Origin: an uncultured Granulosicoccus sp.
GTDB lineage: Bacteria > Pseudomonadota > Gammaproteobacteria > Granulosicoccales > Granulosicoccaceae
Reading direction: 5' to 3'
Assembly: GCA_947492525.1 (NCBI GenBank)
Contig: CANLNQ010000041.1
Location: forward strand, 1 to 48,193
DNA: 48,193 nucleotides
Positions 18,138 through 26,161 of this stretch are shown piece after piece. How positions within the stretch are numbered: the first letter of the stretch is position 1; each line of letters begins with the position of its first letter. The position numbers were made by a program, and so were the translations under genes. Under the pieces are notes generated by a model. The model saw only the letters and a program-made list of their open reading frames with translations, was not told the DNA's origin and searched no databases.

Positions 18138-18758
18138 ATGCTCAACCATCTGATTCTCGATATTGGCAATGTCATCTGTGACTGGAACCCGGATGCACTC
18201 ATCGGTGCTGCATTCGACAATCAGGCAGAGCGTGACGAAGCCATGCAGGTAACCGTCGGTCATGCCGACTGGCTGGCGCTGGATCAGGGCACGCTGAGCC
18301 TGGAAGAGGGCATTGCCAGGGCACAATCCAGAACCGCACTGAACCCGGAGGGCATCGCTAGTATCTATCAGAATCTGGGCGCCTCCCTGCTGGCTCTGCC
18401 AGCCACCATGGCCGCCATGAAGCGGGCGAAGGCCGCTGGCGTACCGATCTACATACTTTCGAACATGCCCAGGCATGCCTGGGACTATCTGGCAGCCAAC
18501 CACGATTGCTGGGAGGCTTGTGAAGGGGTTGTCGTGTCCTGTGAAGCCGGGTGCATCAAGCCGGATGCTGCGATATACCAACACCTGTGTGATCGCTTCT
18601 CGTTATCACCCGAAAGCTGTGTATTCGTCGATGACATGGAAAAGAACACAGCGGCGGCCATTGCATTCGGCATGCAGGCGGAGCAGCTCACTGACAAGCA
18701 TGCCGGCGGTGAGATGGTGGATCGGCTGGTGGCCAGGATTCTTGCAGACCGCGGCTAG
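18138..18758 (+). CDS. HAD-family phosphatase (YihX-like)
   Basis: A 206-residue cytosolic haloacid-dehalogenase-superfamily hydrolase. Motif I is LILDIGNVICDWNP with nucleophile Asp 8 (the DxGNV variant of YihX and epoxide-hydrolase-N-like HADs), motif II is YILSNMPRH, motif III Lys lies in GCIKPDAAIYQHL and motif IV is FVDDMEKN. YihX itself dephosphorylates glucose-1-phosphate; the substrate here is unproven. ATG at 18138 is chosen because homology begins there, although the frame is open upstream to 18030. Its stop overlaps the stop of the convergent zinc-ribbon frame. Confidence 0.86.
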   Translation: MLNHLILDIGNVICDWNPDALIGAAFDNQAERDEAMQVTVGHADWLALDQGTLSLEEGIARAQSRTALNPEGIASIYQNLGASLLALPATMAAMKRAKAAGVPIYILSNMPRHAWDYLAANHDCWEACEGVVVSCEAGCIKPDAAIYQHLCDRFSLSPESCVFVDDMEKNTAAAIAFGMQAEQLTDKHAGGEMVDRLVARILADRG

Positions 18759-18910
18759 GTAAAACTGGCCTCGATCAGTGTGCAGGCCTTGCAGCGAAAC
18801 CGGTCGATGGCTCGGGCATCACAGCGTCGATAACAGGTTCCATGACGAGCCACCTCGTTGCCGTTTGCGCGGCAGCGCGGGCATTCCGGGTTCATAGCCG
18901 TATAAACCAT
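18755..18910 (-). pseudogene. zinc-ribbon fragment, probable transposase remnant
   Basis: A 51-residue frame, too short for most gene callers. It reads MVYTAMNPECPRC then RHGTCYRRCDARAIDRFRC and KAC: two CxxC knuckles (CPRC and CKAC) around a basic RxxDxRxIxRFRC segment. This is the pattern of the N-terminal zinc ribbon of several insertion-sequence transposases, which continue with a GxxFSxATF-like stretch and about 250 more residues; here it ends TLIEASFT and stops. The stop overlaps the HAD gene stop by 2 bases. An intact small zinc-ribbon protein is the alternative. The nearby direct repeats favour a degraded mobile element. Confidence 0.55.
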
Positions 18911-18947
18911 TGACTGACAGTAGCGTTTACAGATTACCCTGTTGTTC

Positions 18948-19008
18948 CGAACACAGTGAAGTGGGCCAGTTCAGTTTTTACGAACACAGTGAAGTGGGCG
19001 AGTTCAAG
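18948..19008. repeat. direct repeat of about 27 bp, two copies
   Basis: Copy 1 (18948-18974) and copy 2 (18981-19007) share cgaacacagtgaagtggg and then c/gagttcag-like ends with one or two differences; 6 bases (tttttA-like spacer) separate them. Copy 2 encodes the abnormal C-terminal residues of the adjacent dehydrogenase. The repeats lie between the zinc-ribbon remnant and the dehydrogenase gene, as expected for ends or footprints of a mobile element. Confidence 0.8.
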
Positions 19009-19946
19009 ACACGAACCGGCTCGCCTTGCAGCCATGCGTCAATATCCTCCACCGCCTGCCCATAGACCAGAGGATAGAGTTCCTCGATGGTGTAACCGAC
19101 ATGGCCGGTGAGCAGTGCATTGTCCAGTTCACGGAAAGGGTGCTCGGCTGGCAGAGGCTCGACATCAAAGACATCCAGTGCCGCGCCGGCAATCCGTTTT
19201 TTCTGTAGTGCGCTGATCAACGCGCTTTCCTCGACGATGGGCCCGCGGGCCGTATTGACCAGGTAAGCGCTGCGCTTCATCAGGGACAGCTCTCTTGCGC
19301 CAACCATTCCTCGGGTGCGCTCACTGAGCAGCAGGTGGATGCTCAGCACATCCGAACGGGCAAACAACTCATCCTTCTCGACCCGGCTGACACCAACCTC
19401 GGCCGCGCGCTCGGCTGTCAGGTTCTGGCTCCAGGCAATGATTTCCATGCCAAAGAGTGTTGCAACTCCGGCGATTTCGGTTCCCAGTCTGCCCAGGCCC
19501 AGTATGCCAAGTGTCTTGCCCTTGAGACCGATGCCCACCGATTCATGCCAGCCGCCGTCATGCATGGCGGCGTTCTCTGCCGGAATCTTCCGGGTGATGG
19601 CCATGATCAGCGCCCAGGTCAGCTCGAAGGGGGCGTGTCGCATCATCTGGGTACCACAGACAGTCACGCCATTGTCACGTGCCGCCTCCATATCGACAGA
19701 CAGGTTACGCATGCCGGCGGTAACCAGAAGTTCGAGCCGAGGCAGACGGTCAAGCAGTGATTTCGGGAAGGCCGTGCGTTCCCGCATGATCACGATTATC
19801 CGGAACGGCGCCAGTGCCTCCGCCAGCGCATCCTCGCCGACGACCGGCACGTTGAAGACCGTGATTTCAGATTCCGGCAGGCTTCCCCAATCGGCAGCTG
19901 ATAGTGCGGCATTCTTGTAATCATCAAGAATCGCAATCCTGTTCAT
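18978..19946 (-). CDS. D-2-hydroxyacid dehydrogenase
   Basis: A 322-residue NAD(P)-dependent dehydrogenase of the phosphoglycerate/glyoxylate reductase family. The nucleotide loop is LGILGLGRLGTEIAG; the catalytic Arg, Glu and His are in NTARGPIVEE, DVFDVEPLP and TGHVGYTIEELY. It would interconvert a 2-keto acid and a D-2-hydroxy acid in the cytoplasm. ATG at 19946 (MNRIAILDDY) is chosen; the frame extends 16 codons upstream without family similarity. The last seven residues (SPTSLCS) after GEPVRVLN are encoded by the repeat copy at 18981-19008, so the original 3' end was probably replaced by the inserted sequence; the catalytic core is intact. Confidence 0.87.
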   Translation of the reverse strand: MNRIAILDDYKNAALSAADWGSLPESEITVFNVPVVGEDALAEALAPFRIIVIMRERTAFPKSLLDRLPRLELLVTAGMRNLSVDMEAARDNGVTVCGTQMMRHAPFELTWALIMAITRKIPAENAAMHDGGWHESVGIGLKGKTLGILGLGRLGTEIAGVATLFGMEIIAWSQNLTAERAAEVGVSRVEKDELFARSDVLSIHLLLSERTRGMVGARELSLMKRSAYLVNTARGPIVEESALISALQKKRIAGAALDVFDVEPLPAEHPFRELDNALLTGHVGYTIEELYPLVYGQAVEDIDAWLQGEPVRVLNSPTSLCS

Positions 19947-20071
19947 GACTTGTGCACCCGGTTTCAACAGATTGATGGCATCGGTATAGCACATTGTCTG
20001 CAGCCGCTGTCAAACCGGTTGATCGCGTGACATCACCGCTATCGGCTCGCGAAACCGATGCACATCCTGGC

Positions 20072-20091
20072 AGGCGTCCAGCTGGACGCTT
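20072..20091 (-). terminator. hairpin directly after the secreted-protein gene
   Basis: AGGCGTCC (20072-20079) and GGACGCTT (20084-20091) pair over 8 bp (one G-T pair) around an AGCT loop, 4 bp past the stop of the minus-strand gene ending at 20095. No T-run follows, so it may be a weak terminator or an mRNA 3' stabiliser. Confidence 0.4.
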
Positions 20092-20094
20092 GCA

Positions 20095-20529
20095 TTACTC
20101 GATGATGATCTCGAGTGTCTGAGATTCTCGGTCGGGTACACCGAAGCTGTAGGTGCCAGGCTTGATCGCGAGGAAGCTGATCTCAACAGTACCTGCCTCG
20201 TCAAACTCGAGGCTGTCTATGCCCAGGGGACGGATTTCAATGCCTTCGATGACAATCTCATCGATCCATATCGCGCGCAGGAAATCCGCTCCAGCCAGTG
20301 CCAGCTCCTGACTACCGTCGGAGCTTATCTCCCACTCATAGTATTTACCGGATTGCAGAGTCAGGGTCTTCTGTTCAAGCAGAGGCATGCCCGAAGACAG
20401 GGTGGCTTCCGGGAGGTCTTCCGAATTCTTGCTGGACAGGACACCGGCCAGTCCGAAGCCGTTATCGTTGTCCGCCTGCAAGGTGAACGACAGCGTCGAT
20501 AGCATAAGCAGTGTGATGATGTTTTTCAC
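20095..20529 (-). CDS. hypothetical secreted protein
   Basis: A 144-residue protein with a clear Sec signal peptide: KNIITLLMLSTLSFTLQA, cleavage before DNDNG. The mature part has no Cys and looks beta-rich and acidic; segments include LQSGKYYEWEISSDGSQELALAG, and the end is TYSFGVPDRESQTLEIIIE, which recalls a cupredoxin-like or immunoglobulin-like sandwich, but no copper ligands are evident. The start is GTG at 20529 because AAAGGA lies 7 bases before it and the signal peptide begins there; the frame extends far upstream to 20733 in sequence that does not look coding. Likely periplasmic. Function unknown. Confidence 0.66.
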   Translation of the reverse strand: MKNIITLLMLSTLSFTLQADNDNGFGLAGVLSSKNSEDLPEATLSSGMPLLEQKTLTLQSGKYYEWEISSDGSQELALAGADFLRAIWIDEIVIEGIEIRPLGIDSLEFDEAGTVEISFLAIKPGTYSFGVPDRESQTLEIIIE

Positions 20530-20830
20530 GGTCTGTCCTTTTTTGGGGGCAAAGGCAGATCCTGACTGAAGAGCCCTGCAGTATCCATGGCACTTTAGTC
20601 TCAAGGCTTGCTGTAGGGGTGAGGCTTGCCGCACAAGGGGCGTGGAGGGGCTGACCACTGCCATGAGCAGTACAAGCGCCTGACATGTTTGAGCAGCCAT
20701 CATTGTCGAGTCTGGCAGCTGGGGGCAGAACATTGCGCAGTTTGCGAGCCCGGGAGTAAAGCCGTATATTGTCGCTATCCCTCCTGGCCTGCCAGCGATT
20801 CATCTCGTCTATCTTCCGATTGCCTGACAC
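20530..20830. other. 301-bp divergent intergenic region
   Basis: Space between the divergent secreted-protein gene and the DUF599 gene. It must hold both promoters, but no strong -35/-10 pair, palindrome or RNA motif stood out. Short frames here lack a ribosome-binding site or family resemblance. Confidence 0.4.
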
Positions 20831-21526
20831 ATGCCGAGCCTCTACGGATTTTCACTACTCGACCTCTTTGCGCTGGCATTGTTCTTCGTCATCTGGATCG
20901 GGCATTTCTATCTGGTCAATCACTCGCGTTTCAGTTCATTGACCATTACGTCTGCCATGGTGGACATGCGTGAACAGTGGATGCGCAATGTCATCAAGCG
21001 AGAAGGATCGCCCTTCGACGCACTGATCCAGAATGGCCTGCAACAGGGGGTGCTGTTTTTCGGTTCCACCTCGGTCTTGTTGATCGGCGGCCTGGTGGCA
21101 GGCCTGGGATCCGGGGATAGTGCGATAGCCGTCCTGCAGGAAATTCCCCTGTCGACCACGAGTTCAAGATTTCAGTGGGAGATCAAGATACTTCTTGTTG
21201 TCTTCATCTTCGTTTTCGCGTTCTTCAAGTTCGCCTGGAGCTATCGGCTCTACAACTATATCCTGATCATGATCGGTGCGGCCCCCGACAGCGAAGACGA
21301 CGCCGCTGCACTGGATTTCTATGCCAGAAAGCTCTCCTTGCTGCATGCCTTGGCAGCCATGCATTTCACCACGGGGCTCAATTCCTATTTCTTCGCCCTG
21401 GCGGCCTTTACCTGGTTTCTCAATGCCTGGTTGTTCATGGCCGCAACCCTCTGGGTTGCCTTTGTCTTGTACCGTCGAGCATTCCGTTCCAACTTTCTGA
21501 AGATTCTCAGAATGAAGGAACACTGA
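20831..21526 (+). CDS. DUF599 family membrane protein
   Basis: A 231-residue inner-membrane protein with four hydrophobic segments: about residues 8-28, 70-92, 115-140 and 185-215. The pattern LLDLFALALFFVIWIGHFYLV, then MREQWMRNVIKREGSPFDALIQNGLQQGVLFFGSTSVLLIGG and FAWSYRLYNYILIMIGAAP, is that of DUF599. No function is known for the family. It is followed after 45 bp by a MAPEG gene on the same strand and the two may be cotranscribed. Confidence 0.82.
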   Translation: MPSLYGFSLLDLFALALFFVIWIGHFYLVNHSRFSSLTITSAMVDMREQWMRNVIKREGSPFDALIQNGLQQGVLFFGSTSVLLIGGLVAGLGSGDSAIAVLQEIPLSTTSSRFQWEIKILLVVFIFVFAFFKFAWSYRLYNYILIMIGAAPDSEDDAAALDFYARKLSLLHALAAMHFTTGLNSYFFALAAFTWFLNAWLFMAATLWVAFVLYRRAFRSNFLKILRMKEH

Positions 21527-21571
21527 TGTTCAGTAGATCGATTCTCACCTGACCAAAGGTCATTGTTTGCC

Positions 21572-21958
21572 ATGAAATACGTTCACATCGTTGCCATATT
21601 GGCCGTCATACAGTTCTTCTACTTCTGCTTCCTGGTCGGACGGGCCCGGGAAAAATACGGCATCAAGGCGCCTGCCATCAGTGGTCACGAAGGGTTCGAA
21701 CGCGCCTTTCGCGTACAGATGAATACGCTCGAGCAATTGATCTGTTTTCTGCCGGCGCTGTTTATTGCTTCCCTGTACTGGTCGCCGGGCTTTGTCGCGG
21801 CCGTGGGATTCGTTTATCTGATAGGGCGCTTCCTGTACGGACGGGCATACATTGTCGATCCCGGCAAACGCGGACTCGGTTTCATGCTGAGCATGATCCC
21901 GACAGCCATCCTGCTGCTCGCGGCACTGGTCGGGGCCCTGTTCCGTACGGCAGTCTGA
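21572..21958 (+). CDS. MAPEG family membrane protein
   Basis: A 128-residue protein of the MAPEG family (membrane-associated proteins in eicosanoid and glutathione metabolism). The signature FERAFRVQMNTLEQLICFLPALFIA contains the conserved Arg-Asn-Glu residues (RxQxNxxE) used for glutathione binding, followed by YLIGRFLYGRAYI. Four membrane segments are visible. A glutathione-dependent transferase or peroxidase role is possible by family. ATG at 21572 is preferred over TTG at 21563 because AAAGGT then has a workable spacing. It lies downstream of the DUF599 gene. Confidence 0.86.
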   Translation: MKYVHIVAILAVIQFFYFCFLVGRAREKYGIKAPAISGHEGFERAFRVQMNTLEQLICFLPALFIASLYWSPGFVAAVGFVYLIGRFLYGRAYIVDPGKRGLGFMLSMIPTAILLLAALVGALFRTAV

Positions 21959-22200
21959 ATCTGCAACGGTCAGCGGCTTGCAGGCAGGGGGGCGTTGCCA
22001 GTAGAGTTATCGCTAGTGTACCGTTTCATACAAGGCGTTCATTCAGACAGTACACTCGTCATCGGCCGGTGCCATCAGTGGTGCGGGGAATGAGACAGCT
22101 GCGCTGCTGAAAGGGCCGCTGTGACAGGAGTCGCGGTCGTCGCCCGGTGGGTCGTGGTATCGCGTCAGAATGTAACGTCTGACCAAGGTGGGAGAGACTC

Positions 22201-22560
22201 ATGATTGCTGAAGAAGGCGAGCGTACAGGCAACTCCGGCAATGGCCCTGGTGAAGAACAGGCGCCGCCCGAGCCGGACGTATCTGTGTCTCTGACCCATG
22301 AAGCTCTGCTGACAGGCCCGGTGGCGCCTGATCAGGACGATGCCGAAAACCAGTTTCGCCAGACGTGCGAGAAGATCAGGGAGATCGAGAAGCGCGCTCG
22401 TCACAGCCTGCGAGGGCAGGATCACGAGCATCGCTGTTCCTTCTGCGATCAACCGAGTTCACAGGCCGGTGCCTTGTGTCAGGCAGATCAGCATGAGGTC
22501 TGCATCTGTCTGCAGTGTGCCGAAACGGCGCTGCAGCTTCTTCGCAAGCAGGGTACCTGA
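22201..22560 (+). CDS. stand-alone ClpX-type C4 zinc-finger protein
   Basis: A 119-residue soluble protein. Residues 1-50 are acidic and Pro/Gly-rich, 50-72 form a charged helix, and residues about 78-113 hold the zinc site CSFCDQPSSQAGAL...VCICLQCAETALQLL: CxxC at 79-82 and CxxC near the end, spaced as in the N-terminal zinc-binding domain of ClpX (CSFC...YICDEC). There is no AAA+ ATPase domain. In ClpX this domain dimerises and binds substrates and adaptors, so an adaptor or regulator of ClpXP is a possible role, by inference only. GGGAGAG 6 bases before ATG supports the start. It precedes the ABC transporter genes by 74 bp. Confidence 0.72.
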   Translation: MIAEEGERTGNSGNGPGEEQAPPEPDVSVSLTHEALLTGPVAPDQDDAENQFRQTCEKIREIEKRARHSLRGQDHEHRCSFCDQPSSQAGALCQADQHEVCICLQCAETALQLLRKQGT

Positions 22561-22572
22561 GCGGGCGTAATT

Positions 22573-22613
22573 TGGTATAGTCCGCCGCCTTGGCAAGCCC
22601 ATTTAATCTTGCC
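22573..22613 (+). promoter_or_regulatory. extended -10 promoter and leader hairpin before the ABC operon
   Basis: TGGTATAGT (22573-22581) matches an extended -10 element (TGn-TATAAT type). No good -35 is seen. Downstream, GGCAAG (22592-22597) and CTTGCC (22608-22613) can pair in the leader before the ATG at 22635. Confidence 0.4.
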
Positions 22614-22634
22614 GCCAATGTGGATTTTCCCGAT

Positions 22635-23567
22635 ATGACTCGATCACGTTTCGTGACTGCGGCTACTCGCTGCCTGTCTCTTTGCCGTCCTTCTGCCTCA
22701 CGACGTCGTGGCTTACTGAGAGCCAGTCTGCTTCTGCTCGCCGGGCTGGGCATCCATTCCATGCAGGTACAGGCCGATGGCGAATTCCGCATCAGCGCCA
22801 TTCCCGATGAAGCACCAACCGAGCTGATTCGCAAGTTCGAACCTCTGGCAGATTATCTGTCGGCAGCGCTCGAGATGGATGTCTCCTTCGTACCTGTGAC
22901 AGATTATGCCGCCACCGTCGAAGCCCTCGTCAGTGAACAGATAGACATGGCATGGCTCGGTGGCTTTACCTACGTGCAGGCGGCTCAGCGCTCTGATGGC
23001 AAGGTCGAGCCCATCGTGCAACGTGCAGAAGACGAGCGTTTTCAGTCTGTTTTCATCACGCAGACAGACTCGCCCATTCAAAGCATCGCTGATCTGAAGG
23101 GCGTGAACTTCACCTTCGGTTCACCATCGTCTACCTCGGGGCACCTGATGCCGCGACATTATCTGACCCAGGAAGGCATCAATGTCGATGATGATCTGTC
23201 GGTGGCATTCTCCGGGGCGCATGACGCCACGGCCTTTGCTGTTGCAGGTGGTCGGGTGGATGCCGGTGCCCTGAACATCAAGGTCTGGGAAAAGCTGGTC
23301 AATGAACAGAAAGTGGATACCGGCAAATTGCGCGTGTTCTACACCACGCCCGAATATCATGACTACAACTGGACGATCCGCTCGGGCCTGTCTGAGGAAT
23401 TGAGACAGAAACTGATCGATGCCTTCGTCTCGCTGGACATGGCGGATCCTGAGCAGAAAGCCATTCTGGATCTGCAACGAGCCACTCGCTTCGTGCCCAG
23501 CCAGGCCAGCTACTACGACGGCATCAGGAAGGCAGCCATCGAGGCGCAATTGCTGGCCAAGCCCTGA
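22635..23567 (+). CDS. PhnD-like periplasmic binding protein, putative selenate ABC transporter
   Basis: A 310-residue solute-binding protein. The N-terminus is basic, and its hydrophobic core LLRASLLLLAGLGIHSMQVQA, followed by DGEF, is a Sec signal. The mature part starts FRISAIPDEAPTELIRKFEPLADYL, then VPVTDYAATVEAL, MAWLGGFTYVQA and FGSPSSTSGHLMPRHYL, the pattern of PhnD-type proteins, most like the subgroup labelled putative selenate binding proteins. Phosphonate, phosphite or selenate are candidates; the ligand is not proven. ATG at 22635 is chosen over an upstream TTG at 22590. First gene of a three-gene transporter operon. Confidence 0.82.
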   Translation: MTRSRFVTAATRCLSLCRPSASRRRGLLRASLLLLAGLGIHSMQVQADGEFRISAIPDEAPTELIRKFEPLADYLSAALEMDVSFVPVTDYAATVEALVSEQIDMAWLGGFTYVQAAQRSDGKVEPIVQRAEDERFQSVFITQTDSPIQSIADLKGVNFTFGSPSSTSGHLMPRHYLTQEGINVDDDLSVAFSGAHDATAFAVAGGRVDAGALNIKVWEKLVNEQKVDTGKLRVFYTTPEYHDYNWTIRSGLSEELRQKLIDAFVSLDMADPEQKAILDLQRATRFVPSQASYYDGIRKAAIEAQLLAKP

Positions 23568-23576
23568 GTCTGACCC

Positions 23577-24353
23577 TTGAAGGTTCAGACCACCGGTGTC
23601 TGCGTCACCTTCGGTGAGGCGACACCGGCCTTGAATGATGTCAGTCTGAGTATCGGTGAGCAGGAGCAGGTCGCACTGATAGGTCCCAGCGGCTCTGGCA
23701 AGAGTACGCTGCTGCGAGTGTTGAGCATGGCTCTGGCACCCTCTGCAGGTAGTTTGCTGTGCGACGATGTGGATCCCTGGCAGCTGAGAACAGCACGGCT
23801 GCAACGCTTGCGCAGCCGCATGCATCTGTGCCCGCAAACCAGCTCACTGCCGGCCAGACAACGCGTGGCATTGGCAGTATTGTCGGGGCTGTTGCCCACG
23901 CGTTCTCTGCTGTTTGCACTGCGCTCACTGGTATCGCCCTCGCGTGCGGACGTCAATCTGGTGCACGGCTTGCTGACTCGGCTCGATGTCGATCAACATC
24001 TGTGGCGGCCGGTGGAAACGCTGTCCGGAGGTCAGCGCCAGCGCGTCGCCATCGCGCGGGCCATGGCGGCCGAGGTGGATACGCTCTTCGCCGATGAACC
24101 CCTGTCCGCACTGGATCCGTCGAATGCCGACGCCTGCCTGTCGACCCTGTGCCAGCATGCCTCGGCGCACCGGCAGACACTGGTCTGTTCTCTTCATCAG
24201 GTCGATCTGGCACGCAAGCATCTGCAGCGAGTGATTGGTCTGCGACAGGGTGCTGTGCTGTTTGATTGCGCGGCGGCCGAGCTCAGCGATGCGATGGTTG
24301 ATGACTTGTACCGTGGCCATGAAGCCGAACTCGAAGCCGAACTCGAAGCCTGA
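23577..24353 (+). CDS. PhnC-like ABC transporter ATP-binding protein
   Basis: A 258-residue ABC ATPase on the cytoplasmic face of the transporter. Walker A is GPSGSGKST (about residues 35-43), the signature is [16 protein letters not shown] and Walker B is TLFADEPLSALD, followed by the switch His in CSLHQVDLA. It resembles PhnC. The start is TTG at 23577, 9 bp after the binding-protein stop; no nearby ATG fits. The C-terminus ends in a two-copy EAEL repeat produced by a 12-bp duplication, and it overlaps the permease start by 35 bases in another frame. Confidence 0.85.
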   Translation: MKVQTTGVCVTFGEATPALNDVSLSIGEQEQVALIGPSGSGKSTLLRVLSMALAPSAGSLLCDDVDPWQLRTARLQRLRSRMHLCPQTSSLPARQRVALAVLSGLLPTRSLLFALRSLVSPSRADVNLVHGLLTRLDVDQHLWRPVETLSGGQRQRVAIARAMAAEVDTLFADEPLSALDPSNADACLSTLCQHASAHRQTLVCSLHQVDLARKHLQRVIGLRQGAVLFDCAAAELSDAMVDDLYRGHEAELEAELEA

Positions 24354-26082
24354 CACGCCGCCGGCGAGCGTGTCGCTGCGTGATCCGGACCGCGCCGGTC
24401 GCGTCTGGGTCAGCTCCGGTGTGCTGCTGCTTCTGCTGGTCTCACTGGCAGGTTCGCAGTTCAATCCGGCTGTGCTGTTCGCCCCGGATTCGTTGAGCTC
24501 TGCGGCTGATTTCTTCGATACCTTTTGGCCACCGCGAACCGACGTCGATTTTCTGCAACGGCTGTTCGAGGCATCGGTGGTGACGGTATCGATTGCCACC
24601 GTGGCAACCGTTCTCGCCATGATCGTGGCAACACCTCTGGCCATTGCCATCACCAGTCGCCTGTCTTTGTCGGCGCGCGGCAGAGCCATGAAGACACCCG
24701 CACGGTTGGCCAGAGGCTCCCTGCGCGGCGTGTTGCTGTTCCTGCGCAGTGTGCCGGAGCTGATCTGGGCGTTGTTGTTCGTCGGTGTGACCGGTCTGGG
24801 GGCTACTGCCGGCATCATGGGTTTGCTGATCACCAATATCGGCATTCTGGCAAAGAACTACGCCGAGATCATCGAATCCGGAGAAGCGGCCGTCACCGGA
24901 CATTTGCTGGACAACGGCAATGGCCGTTGCAAGACCTTGCTGCATGCCACGGTGCCTCAATGTCTGCCGGAATTGTTGTCCTATTCCATCTATCGTTGGG
25001 AATGCACGTTGCGAACATCGGTGGTGCTGGGTTTTGTCGGCGCCGGTGGCCTGGGGCAGGAGTTGCTGATTTCCATCCGTCAGCTGGCCTCGCCCGAGGT
25101 CTTCAGTATCATTCTGGTGTTCGTGTTGCTGGTCTGCCTGGCGGATGCCATCAGCAATTCCCTGCGACGTCAGTTGAGGCCGGCAACGGCGGGAAGTGCG
25201 GCGGAATGGAATGTGGCCTTGCGCGCCGAAGGTGCGGATATCGCCGTTCACACCGAAGCCGCCGCTGGCAACCGCGGACGCGGCAAGCTGCGCACCGTGT
25301 TGCCACGCTGGGGCCAGCTTTGTCTTGTTCTGGTGGCGGTGCTTGCCTGCTTCCAGGCGGTGGACTGGCAGCTGGAACAGTGGTTGCGACCGAGCAGCTT
25401 TGCGCGAAGCCGGGAATTCATCCAGGGCTTTTTTCCGCCTGATCTGTCGGCAGGGTTATGGCGCAGATTACTCGGGGACGCACTGGAGACGCTCAGCATG
25501 GCCTTTGCCGGAACAGCCCTGGCCAGTCTTGTTGCAATCGCATTGAGCTATCTGCTGTTTACCGTCAATCTGCGGGGGGCCGGTCTGTTCATGAGATTCT
25601 TCGCCTCGACGCTGCATCTGCTGCAGATTGTCCTGCGATCGGTGCCGGAACTGGTCTGGGCCATGTTGTTGATCATCGTTGCCGGTATCGGCCCCTTCAC
25701 CGGCACGCTGGCCTTGTTCCTGGCAAGCGTCGGGGTGTTGTCGAGGCTCTACAGCGAGTGTCTGGACAATCAGGACGAAGCGCCGCTGGAGAATCTGCTG
25801 GCCAATGGCAGCCCCTTGGCACTGGCACCGATGTGGAGCACGCTGATGCAGGCACGCAGTCAGTTGATCAGCTATTCACTGTATCGCTGGGAGCATAATC
25901 TGCGTGCCGCAACACTCATGGGCATCGTTGGGGCGGGGGGCGTCGGCCAGGAACTGTACCTGCGTCTGAGCGTCTTCCAGTTCGACAAGGTGGCCGCCTG
26001 CGTGGTGGTCATCGTGGTGCTGGTGGCATTGGCCGACAATATCAGTCACTTTCTCAGGCACCGTTACGCGCCCACCGTATAA
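24319..26082 (+). CDS. PhnE-PhnE tandem-fusion ABC permease
   Basis: A 587-residue inner-membrane permease containing two complete PhnE-like (BPD_transp_1) units in one chain. Unit 1 spans about residues 25-290 and has LRSVPELIWALLFVGVTGLG and YRWECTLRTSVVLGFVGAGGLGQEL; unit 2 spans about 330-585 and repeats the same landmarks as LRSVPELVWAMLLIIVAGIG and YRWEHNLRAATLMGIVGAGGVGQEL. Other systems of this type use two separate PhnE subunits, so the fusion supplies the whole channel. The start ATG at 24319 lies inside the ATPase gene; the first residues (MKPNSKPNSKP) are encoded by the same 12-bp repeat that gives EAEL in the other frame. Confidence 0.86.
   Translation: MKPNSKPNSKPDTPPASVSLRDPDRAGRVWVSSGVLLLLLVSLAGSQFNPAVLFAPDSLSSAADFFDTFWPPRTDVDFLQRLFEASVVTVSIATVATVLAMIVATPLAIAITSRLSLSARGRAMKTPARLARGSLRGVLLFLRSVPELIWALLFVGVTGLGATAGIMGLLITNIGILAKNYAEIIESGEAAVTGHLLDNGNGRCKTLLHATVPQCLPELLSYSIYRWECTLRTSVVLGFVGAGGLGQELLISIRQLASPEVFSIILVFVLLVCLADAISNSLRRQLRPATAGSAAEWNVALRAEGADIAVHTEAAAGNRGRGKLRTVLPRWGQLCLVLVAVLACFQAVDWQLEQWLRPSSFARSREFIQGFFPPDLSAGLWRRLLGDALETLSMAFAGTALASLVAIALSYLLFTVNLRGAGLFMRFFASTLHLLQIVLRSVPELVWAMLLIIVAGIGPFTGTLALFLASVGVLSRLYSECLDNQDEAPLENLLANGSPLALAPMWSTLMQARSQLISYSLYRWEHNLRAATLMGIVGAGGVGQELYLRLSVFQFDKVAACVVVIVVLVALADNISHFLRHRYAPTV
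24321..24350 (+). repeat. 12-bp repeat in overlapping reading frames
   Basis: Two and a half copies of gaagccgaactc. In the ATPase frame it reads Glu-Ala-Glu-Leu, in the permease frame Lys-Pro-Asn-Ser. Both genes use it because they overlap here. Confidence 0.9.
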
Positions 26083-26161
26083 GGGCGCAGCCACGTCCCA
26101 TTCATGACTTCCGTGCATCAGTCAATGAACTGAACTGCATTGGATTGCTGTGTTTGCTGTC

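Noticed and set aside
17936..18220. N-terminal extension of 95 codons on dnaE2
   Set aside because: Sequence is unlike any DnaE2 N-terminus, crosses the LexA box and the divergent promoter region.
22060..22150. G-rich leader resembling part of a cobalamin riboswitch
   Set aside because: The conserved core elements are not present in the right order, and the downstream gene has no cobalamin link.
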